Source: Paracoccaceae bacterium
GTDB taxonomy: Bacteria; Pseudomonadota; Alphaproteobacteria; Rhodobacterales; Rhodobacteraceae
NCBI GenBank assembly: GCA_027030435.1
Contig: JALVEX010000429.1
Coordinates: 1 to 6,737, forward strand
Reading direction: 5' to 3'
DNA: 6,737 nt
The translations under genes and the position numbers were made by a program. Shown piece after piece: positions 1-6,737 of this stretch. Under the pieces are notes generated by a model that was given only the letters and a program-made list of their open reading frames with translations, did no database searches and was not told where the DNA came from. Position 1 is the stretch's first letter. The number at the start of each line of letters is the position of its first letter.

Positions 1-576
1 ATGGTTACCCCGCAGGAAGTTAACGAGTTCTGGATCAAAGAGGTTGGTCCGAAGGGATGGTATCTGCAGGATGAGGCGCTTGATCGGCGCATCCGCGAGC
101 GCTTCCTGCCCGCCTGGGAAGAGGCGGCGGCTGGGGGGCTTAAGGATTGGAAGCTCACGCCCGAGGGGCTTCTTGCCTATCTCATCCTTCTCGATCAGTT
201 CCCGCGCAACATGTTTCGCGGTGATGACCCTCGCGCCTTCGCCACCGACAGACGCGCCCGCGCCTGTGCCAAGCAGGGCATCGAACGAGGGTGGGACATG
301 CGCGTGCCCGAGCCCGAGCGGCAATTCTACTACCTGCCGCTGATGCATTCCGAATGCCTCACCGATCAGGATCGCTGCGTGCGGCTGATGCTCACCAATA
401 TGCCCGAAACCGGCGCCGACAATCTGCGCCATGCCAAGGCGCATCGCGAGGTGATCCGCCGTTTCGGCCGCTTTCCCTACCGGAATGCGGCGCTTTCGCG
501 CAAGGATACCGATGCCGAGAGGGCCTTCATCGCGAATGGCGGCTATGCTTCGGTGATCCGCGCCGTTCCGGCTTGA
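1..576 (+). CDS. DUF924 family protein
   Basis: This is a 191-residue protein of the DUF924 family, whose biochemical role is not known. Family members are alpha-helical and, as I recall, are assigned to a TPR-like fold. Recognisable family motifs are an N-terminal EVNEFW segment (residues 6-11), DQFPRNMFRG (65-74), FYYLPLMHSE (109-118) and a C-terminal HREVIRRFGRFPYRN stretch (148-162). There is no signal peptide or membrane segment, so it is probably cytoplasmic. The length fits the family, and the first residues look like a normal family N-terminus. However, the window begins exactly at the ATG, so the ribosome binding site and any upstream extension cannot be seen. The stop is TGA at 574-576. 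lpdA follows 131 bases downstream on the same strand. My memory is that DUF924 genes sit near pyruvate dehydrogenase/E3 genes in Rhodobacteraceae, which is context and not proof of function. Confidence 0.93.
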   Translation: MVTPQEVNEFWIKEVGPKGWYLQDEALDRRIRERFLPAWEEAAAGGLKDWKLTPEGLLAYLILLDQFPRNMFRGDDPRAFATDRRARACAKQGIERGWDMRVPEPERQFYYLPLMHSECLTDQDRCVRLMLTNMPETGADNLRHAKAHREVIRRFGRFPYRNAALSRKDTDAERAFIANGGYASVIRAVPA

Positions 577-595
577 AGGTGTAAATGTCACGTTT

Positions 596-609
596 TTCAA
601 TATGTTGAA
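596..609. repeat. Short inverted repeat TTCAA-N4-TTGAA upstream of lpdA
   Basis: There are perfect 5-base arms, TTCAA at 596-600 and TTGAA at 605-609, around a 4-base spacer TATG. The repeat lies in the AT-richer gap between the DUF924 gene and lpdA, about 30 bases upstream of the possible lpdA -35 box. The symmetry and spacing resemble a dimeric regulator site. It does not match the FNR/Dnr consensus TTGAT-N4-ATCAA, and no known regulator is assigned. A stem this short may also occur by chance. Confidence 0.3.
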
Positions 610-639
610 TCGCCTTGGCGGGGCTTGGTGATTGCCTTC

Positions 640-668
640 TTGCGGCTCATTGCCGGATAGTTTAATAT
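640..668 (+). promoter_or_regulatory. Possible sigma-70-type promoter of lpdA
   Basis: A TTGCGG box at 640-645 is followed by a 17-base spacer and TAATAT at 663-668. An overlapping TTTAAT at 661-666 is closer to the -10 consensus but leaves only a 15-base spacer. Transcription would start near 675, giving a leader of about 33 bases before the ATG at 708. The match is modest. The local drop in G+C and the 131-base gap after the DUF924 gene support a separate lpdA promoter, though readthrough is also possible. Confidence 0.35.
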
Positions 669-707
669 CAAACCAATTTTTCCGCCAAACATGCGCGAGG
701 GATATCC

Positions 708-2102
708 ATGGCCAGCAATCATTATGACGTGATCGTTGTCGGCGCTGGCCCGGGGGGCTATGTGGCCGCGATCCGGGCTGCCCAGCTCGGCCGCTCGGTG
801 GCCGTGGTCGAGCGCGAACACCTCGGCGGCATCTGCCTCAACTGGGGCTGCATCCCCACCAAGGCGCTCCTGCGCTCGGCGGAGATCTATCACCTGATGC
901 ACCGGGCAGGGGAGTTCGGCCTTTCAGCCGGCAAGGCAGGGTTCGATCTCGCCGCCGTGGTGAAGCGCTCGCGCCAGGTGGCGGGGCAGCTTTCGGGCGG
1001 CGTGAAGCATCTCCTGAAGAAGAACAAGATCACCGTGGTGATGGGCGAAGCCACCCTTCCCGCGCCGGGGCGGGTGGCGGTGAAGGGCGAAAAGGGCAGC
1101 GAAACGCTGACGGCGAAAGACATCATCCTCGCCACCGGTGCGCGCGCGCGCGATCTGCCGGGGCTCGAGGCCGATGGCAAGCGGGTGTGGAATTACCGCC
1201 ACGCCCTTCAGCCCCCCTTCATGCCAAAGCGCCTGCTGGTGATCGGCTCGGGCGCGATCGGCATCGAATTCGCGAGCTTCTTCAATACGCTGGGCGCCGA
1301 GACGACGGTCGTCGAGGTGATGGAGCGCATCCTGCCGGTGGAGGATGAGGAAATCAGCGCGCTGGCGAAGAAGGCCTTCCAGAAGCAGGGGATGGAGATC
1401 CTCCAGAAATCCAGCGTGAAGAAGCTCGAGCGCAGCGATGCGAAGATCACCGCCCATATCGAAACCGGCGGCAAGATCACGAAACGCGACTTCGATGCGG
1501 TAATCTCGGCTGTCGGGATCGTCGGCAATGTCGAGGGGCTGGGGCTCGAATCGCTCGGCGTGACGATCGATCGCACCCATGTGGTGGTGGATGAATACTG
1601 CCGCACGGGCGTTGCGGGCCTCTACGCTATCGGCGATATCGCCGGCCCGCCCTGGCTCGCGCACAAGGCCAGCCACGAGGGCGTGATGGTGGCCGAGATG
1701 ATCGCCGGGCAGAAGCCCCATCCGGTGCGCCCCGAAAGCATCCCCGGCTGTACCTACTGCATGCCCCAGATCGCCAGCGTCGGCCTCACCGAGGCGGCGG
1801 CGCGGGCGAAGGGCCATGATCTGAAGGTCGGCCGCTTCCCCCTGATCGGCAACGGCAAGGCCATCGCCCTTGGCGAGCCCGAGGGGATGGTGAAAACGGT
1901 GTTCGATGCCGCCACCGGCGAGCTTCTGGGCGCCCACATGATCGGCCCCGAGGTCACCGAGCTGATCCAGGGCTATGTGATCGGGCGCACGCTCGAGGCC
2001 ACGGAAGAGGATTTCATCCACACCGTCTTCCCCCACCCGACGCTCTCTGAATCCATGCACGAAAGCGTGCTCGCCGCCTTCGGCCGCGCGATCCACATCT
2101 GA
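708..2102 (+). CDS. lpdA: Dihydrolipoyl dehydrogenase (E3)
   Basis: This cytoplasmic FAD enzyme reoxidises dihydrolipoyl groups on the E2 proteins of 2-oxoacid dehydrogenase complexes and passes electrons to NAD+. The 464-residue length is standard. In order, it has the FAD-binding GAGPGG loop (residues 12-17), the redox-active disulfide in CLNWGC (C43 and C48), the NAD-binding GSGAIG loop (180-185), a second FAD contact AIGD (307-310), and the dimer-interface domain ending in HPTLSE with the catalytic His443-Glu448 pair. All catalytic residues are intact. A GAGGGA ribosome binding site at 697-702, 5 bases before the ATG, supports this start. No E1 or E2 gene is in view. Rhodobacteraceae usually carry more than one E3, so whether this copy serves pyruvate dehydrogenase, 2-oxoglutarate dehydrogenase or another complex cannot be decided here. 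The DUF924 neighbour makes me lean towards pyruvate dehydrogenase, which is inference. Confidence 0.98.
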   Translation: MASNHYDVIVVGAGPGGYVAAIRAAQLGRSVAVVEREHLGGICLNWGCIPTKALLRSAEIYHLMHRAGEFGLSAGKAGFDLAAVVKRSRQVAGQLSGGVKHLLKKNKITVVMGEATLPAPGRVAVKGEKGSETLTAKDIILATGARARDLPGLEADGKRVWNYRHALQPPFMPKRLLVIGSGAIGIEFASFFNTLGAETTVVEVMERILPVEDEEISALAKKAFQKQGMEILQKSSVKKLERSDAKITAHIETGGKITKRDFDAVISAVGIVGNVEGLGLESLGVTIDRTHVVVDEYCRTGVAGLYAIGDIAGPPWLAHKASHEGVMVAEMIAGQKPHPVRPESIPGCTYCMPQIASVGLTEAAARAKGHDLKVGRFPLIGNGKAIALGEPEGMVKTVFDAATGELLGAHMIGPEVTELIQGYVIGRTLEATEEDFIHTVFPHPTLSESMHESVLAAFGRAIHI

Positions 2103-2111
2103 AGAGAAGGG

Positions 2112-2188
2112 CGCCCGCCCGCCATCGCTGGTCCGTTAATTTCCCCGCCGGAGGCATCCCGCGCGCGCCGCGGGCGCGAGGGCGGGCG
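2112..2188. repeat. GC-rich inverted repeat in the convergent lpdA/rhodanese gap
   Basis: CGCCCGCCC at 2112-2120 is complementary to GGGCGGGCG at 2180-2188, a 9-base-pair stem. The region between them contains an inner CG-rich hairpin, CGCGC at 2162-2166 with GCGCG at 2174-2178, around the palindrome CCGCGG at 2168-2173. It lies between two convergent stop codons, where a shared transcript-end structure is expected. There is no T-tract on either side, so it is not a canonical intrinsic terminator. It could stabilise 3' ends or slow polymerase. Confidence 0.4.
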
Positions 2189-2205
2189 TGCATGGCCAAA
2201 GCCCG

Positions 2206-2571
2206 TCAGACAGGCTCGACAGCGCCACCCGCATTGGCCCATTCGACAAGCCCGCCGAGGTTGTGCACCTCGCCATAGCCCATCTGCCGCAGCATCCCGG
2301 CCGCCATATGCGAGCGCGCCCCCGAAGCGCAATAGACGCCCACGGGCTTTTTGGGATCGAGGGCGGGATCGCATTCCGGGCTGCGCGGATCGGCTTTCGT
2401 CTGCAGCAGCATCAGCGGAATGTGGAGGGCGCCCTTCGCCTTGCCCGTCATCTTCACTTCGCTGATGTCGCGCACGTCGATCAGGGCCATCTCGCCCCGT
2501 TCCACCTGCGCTATGGCGTCCTTGAGGCTGATCGGTGCCGCAACCGGCCGGCTCTGGAATATGTTGAACAT
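2206..2571 (-). CDS. Single-domain rhodanese-like sulfurtransferase
   Basis: This 121-residue protein consists of one rhodanese domain, which carries sulfane sulfur as a cysteine persulfide. The domain shows IDVRD (residues 31-35), the active-site loop CASGARS (81-87) with catalytic Cys81, and the closing motif NLGGLVEWANAGG (104-116). No signal peptide or transmembrane helix is seen, so it is probably cytoplasmic. The start at 2571 is supported by an AGGGAAA element seven bases upstream (plus-strand 2579-2585) and by a promoter that gives a leader of about 28 bases. It lies downstream of the vWA gene on the same strand, but its own strong promoter and a hairpin between them argue for a separate transcript. 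The promoter carries an ATTC-N8-GAAT palindrome typical of persulfide-responsive repressors, which fits a role in sulfide or persulfide metabolism. The physiological sulfur donor and acceptor cannot be read from sequence. Confidence 0.95.
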   Translation of the reverse strand: MFNIFQSRPVAAPISLKDAIAQVERGEMALIDVRDISEVKMTGKAKGALHIPLMLLQTKADPRSPECDPALDPKKPVGVYCASGARSHMAAGMLRQMGYGEVHNLGGLVEWANAGGAVEPV

Positions 2572-2605
2572 GTCCGCGTTTCCCTGGAGGTTGGTGTGCC
2601 GGGCC

Positions 2606-2633
2606 TATATATTCGAAAAAACGAATACGTCAA
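2606..2633 (-). promoter_or_regulatory. Promoter of the rhodanese gene
   Basis: On the minus strand, TTGACG (plus-strand 2628-2633) is followed by a 16-base spacer and TATATA (2606-2611). An alternative -10, TATAGG, gives an 18-base spacer. The -35 box matches the consensus in five of six positions, making this the best promoter in the window. Transcription would start near 2599, leaving a leader of about 28 bases to the ATG at 2571. The whole spacer is occupied by the operator-like palindrome at 2611-2626. Confidence 0.7.
2611..2626. promoter_or_regulatory. Probable SqrR/BigR-type operator (ATTC-N8-GAAT)
   Basis: The 16-base sequence is a perfect palindrome with arms ATTCG at 2611-2615 and CGAAT at 2622-2626 around an A6 core. 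It fits ATTC-N8-GAAT, the pattern I recall for SqrR of Rhodobacter capsulatus, an ArsR-family repressor relieved by sulfide or persulfide; BigR is a close relative. It sits between the -35 and -10 boxes of the rhodanese promoter, where a bound repressor would block RNA polymerase. No regulator gene is in the window, so the identity of the binding protein is inferred from motif and target. Confidence 0.6.
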
Positions 2634-2641
2634 CCCCGTCA

Positions 2642-2680
2642 CTGCCGTTCCCGGCAGGGCAGCGCCGCGAAGAGGGCGGC
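2642..2680 (-). terminator. Possible transcript-end hairpins downstream of the vWA gene
   Basis: Immediately after the vWA stop codon are two hairpins. The first has arms at 2664-2668 and 2676-2680 (GCCGC/GCGGC) with a 7-base loop. The second is CTGCCG/CGGCAG at 2642-2647 and 2652-2657, with a 6-pair stem and a 4-base loop. No T-run follows directly; the nearest is the T6 core of the rhodanese operator, about 20 bases on. They could mark the end of the vWA transcript before the rhodanese promoter, but this is not a canonical intrinsic terminator. Confidence 0.4.
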
Positions 2681-4678
2681 CTACTCCACCTTCAGCGGGC
2701 GCTTTGCCAGCACCTTGCCAAGCGGCCCGTAGACATAGCGGATCTCGTAATCTCCCTTTACCGTCGGCGCATAGAGGCTTACCTCGCTTCCCTCGCCAAC
2801 GCCGGCATAGGAGACCACGTTGTCCGAGCCGGGCTTCGCGATCACGATCTCGTCGCGCCGGTGCCCCGGGCCTTCCCAGGTCACCTTGATCTGGCTGCCC
2901 GGCGCGGCCGTATCCGGGGCGGTGAGATTTGCCGTCATGGGAATGACATCGAGCCTTTCTGAGGCGAGGATCTTCTTTTCGTTGCCGTTCTGCACGTAGC
3001 GAAGCTCATAGGTGCCCGGCGCGGTGGGAATCTTGACCTCGAGACCATTGCCCTCGGAATAGGCCAGAAAGGTGAAGGTAACCTTCTCGTTGGCCTTCGC
3101 GCCGGGCTTGGCGATGGCGATGAAGTCATCCTTGTCGCCGGGGCCTTCCCATTGCACCTCGAGCTTGCCGCCTGCCGGGGCGGGGTTCCTGAAATCGAGG
3201 CTTGCGCTCACCGGTTCCACCACCAGAGGCTCGGCGGCGAGGATCTTCTTCTCGTTGCCGTTCTGCACGTAGCGCAGTTCGTAGGTGCCCGGCGTCACGG
3301 GTGTCTTCAGCACCAGATCATTGCCTTCGGAATAGAGCAGGAAGGCGAAGGTAACCTTCTCGTTCACCTTAGCGCCGGGCTTGGCGACGGCGATGAAGTC
3401 ATCCTTGTCACCCGGCCCTTCCCATTGCACATCGAGCCTCGTGCCGGCCGGTGCGGGGCTCTTGAAATCGAGGCTCGCGCTCACCGGCTCCACCTCCAGC
3501 TTGCGGCTCGCCAGCACCCGGTGGCCATTGCGATCATAGCTGACATAGCGCAGCTCGTAGCTGCCCGGTGTCACCGGTGCTTTCACCCCGAGGGCATCCC
3601 CCTGCATGGTGCTGTTATACACGTAGAGAACAAATTCCCCGGCCTTCGCGCCGGGCTTGGCGATGGCGATGCGGTCCTTCTCGCCCATCACATACCCGCC
3701 ACGGATCTGCCACCTGACAGGAAATACCTCTCCGGCGCCCACCCTGTCCGGCGCCTCGATGGTGATTTCGGGCGGGAGCGGGGGCAGTTCGAGAGTGACC
3801 TTCATCGCCTGATCCCCGACGGAGAACGCAGCCTGCGCCACCGCCTCGTCGGCAGGGCGCATCACCTCGACGCGGCCCTTCCCGGGCAGCAGATCGCGCG
3901 TGAAGCCGTTTTCCTGCGGCTCGGTATCGATCAGGGTGCTGCCCTCATGCTCGAGGGTCCAGATCAGCTGATCCCCGATGGGCCGGCCGGATCCCTTTTC
4001 GACAGCGGCAAACGCCACGCTCACCGGCGTCGGCTCGGCCACCACCTCGAGCGCGGCGGCAAGCTCCTCGGCGCTGGAGGCGGTGCGGAAGGTGCCGCCG
4101 GTGGCCTCGGCGAGGCACTGAAGCTCGGCGCGGTCCTGCGGCTTGGCCACGTCAAAGCCGATCACATGGGCGGTGAAGCCGATGCCGGCCTCTTCAAGCT
4201 TCCGCCCCACTTCGCAGGGATCGAGCTCGCAGGTCTCGCGGCCGTCGGAAATCAGGATCACCGTGGCGGCTTCCTCGGTGTATTTCAGATCCTCCGCCGC
4301 CTTGATGACGGCCGCGGAAAGCGGGGTCTTGCCCTTCGGCTTGATGGCCTGCACCGCAGCGGCGATCTGCTCGCGGTTGCCGGTGCCGGGCGGGATCAGG
4401 GTTTCGATATCGGCGCAATCGCCCTTGCGCCGGTGGCCATAGACGGTGAGCCCGATCTCCTGATCCTCGGGCAATCTCCGCAGGAGATCGCGGATCACCT
4501 CCTGGGCGATGTTGATCTTGGCCTTGCCGTCGATCTGCCCCCACATGGAGCCCGAGGCATCGAGCACGAGAATCGTTCGCGGGCTTTGCGCCTGCTGCGC
4601 CGGGGCGGCGAGGGGGAGAACGGCCAGAAAAAGGGCTGCGAAGAATGCCTTGAAGAGGGTTTCAATCGGGCGTCGCAT
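2681..4678 (-). CDS. Exported von Willebrand factor A protein with four tandem beta-rich modules
   Basis: The product is 665 residues. An N-terminal signal peptide (MRRP, hydrophobic core about residues 8-24, likely cleavage after APA at residue 27) directs it to the periplasm or outside. The vWA domain covers about residues 34-213 and has an intact metal-binding MIDAS: D40-x-S42-x-S44 in DASGS, T118 in GKTPLS, and D145 in ISDGRE. C150 and C155 (CELDPC), together with C88 and C188, could form disulfides after export. A linker beta domain (about 215-300) precedes four modules at about 303-397, 398-488, 489-579 and 580-665. Their shared pattern runs WEGPG-(D/R)-x-IAxAKPGA, then PGxYELRYV, then K(I/V)LA. 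vWA proteins usually bind partners through the metal site; the partner here is unknown. I place the start at 4678, not at the in-frame ATG at 4702, because of the GGAGG at 4684-4688, the signal peptide, and the -10 box only 15 bases upstream of 4702. Confidence 0.93.
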   Translation of the reverse strand: MRRPIETLFKAFFAALFLAVLPLAAPAQQAQSPRTILVLDASGSMWGQIDGKAKINIAQEVIRDLLRRLPEDQEIGLTVYGHRRKGDCADIETLIPPGTGNREQIAAAVQAIKPKGKTPLSAAVIKAAEDLKYTEEAATVILISDGRETCELDPCEVGRKLEEAGIGFTAHVIGFDVAKPQDRAELQCLAEATGGTFRTASSAEELAAALEVVAEPTPVSVAFAAVEKGSGRPIGDQLIWTLEHEGSTLIDTEPQENGFTRDLLPGKGRVEVMRPADEAVAQAAFSVGDQAMKVTLELPPLPPEITIEAPDRVGAGEVFPVRWQIRGGYVMGEKDRIAIAKPGAKAGEFVLYVYNSTMQGDALGVKAPVTPGSYELRYVSYDRNGHRVLASRKLEVEPVSASLDFKSPAPAGTRLDVQWEGPGDKDDFIAVAKPGAKVNEKVTFAFLLYSEGNDLVLKTPVTPGTYELRYVQNGNEKKILAAEPLVVEPVSASLDFRNPAPAGGKLEVQWEGPGDKDDFIAIAKPGAKANEKVTFTFLAYSEGNGLEVKIPTAPGTYELRYVQNGNEKKILASERLDVIPMTANLTAPDTAAPGSQIKVTWEGPGHRRDEIVIAKPGSDNVVSYAGVGEGSEVSLYAPTVKGDYEIRYVYGPLGKVLAKRPLKVE
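2964..3509 (-). repeat. Two tandem 273-bp copies inside the vWA gene
   Basis: The stretch 2964-3236 recurs in frame at 3237-3509, an exact period of 273 bases or 91 codons. Long blocks are the same in both, for example the bases encoding VQNGNEKKILA and GPGDKDDFIA. At protein level, residues 399-489 and 490-580 agree in 72 of 91 positions by my count, with no gaps. The outer modules (about 303-397 and 580-665) share the fold pattern but are much more diverged. This points to a recent duplication, or to gene conversion, of a single module. Confidence 0.9.
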
Positions 4679-4683
4679 TATTG

Positions 4684-4688
4684 CCTCC
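4684..4688 (-). promoter_or_regulatory. Ribosome binding site fixing the vWA start
   Basis: The minus strand reads GGAGG here, 5 bases before the ATG at 4678. No comparable site precedes the in-frame ATG at 4702, so this element decides the start in favour of 4678. Confidence 0.85.
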
Positions 4689-4716
4689 GAAATCAAATGC
4701 ATTATCTATCCGGGTG

Positions 4717-4745
4717 ATTATAAGCAGATTTTCCCGGATCCTGAA
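4717..4745 (-). promoter_or_regulatory. Promoter of the vWA gene
   Basis: A perfect TATAAT lies on the minus strand at plus coordinates 4717-4722. Its -35 region is weak: TTCAGG at 4740-4745 gives a 17-base spacer, and TTTTCA at 4742-4747 gives 19. Transcription would start near 4709, giving a leader of about 31 bases to the ATG at 4678. The weak -35 lies within the palindrome at 4739-4754, so an activator or repressor could act there. Confidence 0.55.
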
Positions 4746-4754
4746 AAGTCAGGA
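4739..4754. repeat. Inverted repeat over the -35 region of the vWA promoter
   Basis: TCCTGA at 4739-4744 and TCAGGA at 4749-4754 form a perfect 6-base inverted repeat with a 4-base spacer (AAAG on the plus strand). There is no U-tract and no upstream gene end on either strand, so a terminator role is unlikely. Its position over the -35 region suggests an operator. I do not recognise it as a site for a known regulator. Confidence 0.4.
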
Positions 4755-4771
4755 ATTCCGGCATGAGTGAA

Positions 4772-4786
4772 GTTCTCTGTTCGTTC
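4772..4786 (+). promoter_or_regulatory. LexA (SOS) box upstream of uvrA
   Basis: The sequence is GTTC (4772-4775), seven bases, then GTTC (4783-4786). This direct repeat is the established LexA recognition pattern in alphaproteobacteria such as Rhodobacter. It lies 65 bases before the uvrA ATG, and uvrA is a classic SOS gene. LexA bound here would repress uvrA until DNA damage. I could not place a convincing -35/-10 pair for uvrA; a TTGGCC at 4804-4809 with TATGAA at 4825-4830 has only a 15-base spacer. Confidence 0.8.
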
Positions 4787-4851
4787 TCATTTTCCCGTTG
4801 GCCTTGGCCCCCGGATGGATTACCTATGAACACAAGGTTAACAGGTGACTC

Positions 4852-6737
<1,886 letters not shown>

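Noticed and set aside
602..631. A 9-codon frame in the DUF924-lpdA gap.
   Set aside because: It has no ribosome binding site, lies upstream of the likely promoter, and is too short to distinguish from chance.
924..2096. A 390-codon open frame on the minus strand.
   Set aside because: It is antisense to lpdA, whose FAD, NAD and catalytic motifs are complete; the frame is a GC-driven shadow.
2188..2889. A 233-codon plus-strand frame spanning the rhodanese gene and the end of the vWA gene.
   Set aside because: It crosses two minus-strand genes and the rhodanese promoter. Its translation becomes Arg/Pro-rich with no domain.
4679..4702. In-frame ATG at 4702 as the vWA start (673 residues).
   Set aside because: It has no good ribosome binding site and would leave only about 7 bases of leader after the predicted promoter. 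The ATG at 4678 has GGAGG at ideal spacing and a standard signal peptide.
3152..4717. A 521-codon open frame on the plus strand.
   Set aside because: It is antisense to the vWA gene, which has a signal peptide, an intact MIDAS and internal repeats. The plus-strand translation has no recognisable domain and the same shadow composition.

Overview
The window looks like a piece of an alphaproteobacterial chromosome, most likely from the Rhodobacteraceae or a close relative. The reasons are high G+C content with strongly GC-ending codons, the sequence style of the UvrA and E3 proteins, and a GTTC-N7-GTTC direct repeat (the alphaproteobacterial LexA box) upstream of uvrA. This placement is by recognition only; no search was run.

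Layout: (1) 1-576, plus strand, a DUF924-family protein. (2) 708-2102, plus, a complete dihydrolipoyl dehydrogenase (E3, lpdA) behind a 131-base gap with a possible promoter. (3) A 103-base convergent gap holding a GC-rich inverted repeat. (4) 2206-2571, minus, a single-domain rhodanese. Its promoter carries a perfect ATTC-N8-GAAT palindrome between the -35 and -10 boxes, the pattern reported for the sulfide/persulfide-sensing ArsR-family repressors SqrR and BigR. (5) 2681-4678, minus, an exported von Willebrand factor A protein with four tandem beta-rich modules of about 91 residues, two of them recently duplicated. (6) A 173-base divergent intergenic region with a promoter for the vWA gene, a hairpin palindrome over its -35 region, and a LexA box on the uvrA side. 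(7) 4852 to the window end, plus, uvrA, cut off by the window after about two thirds of its usual length.

The genes do not form one pathway. lpdA serves 2-oxoacid dehydrogenase complexes, the rhodanese handles sulfane sulfur, uvrA starts nucleotide excision repair, and the vWA protein is an envelope or secreted protein of unknown partner. I see no mobile element, CRISPR array, RNA gene or new multigene system. The most informative signals are regulatory: the probable SqrR/BigR operator at the rhodanese and the LexA box at uvrA. Several long open frames lie antisense to lpdA, the vWA gene and uvrA; they are shadows of GC-rich coding sequence.
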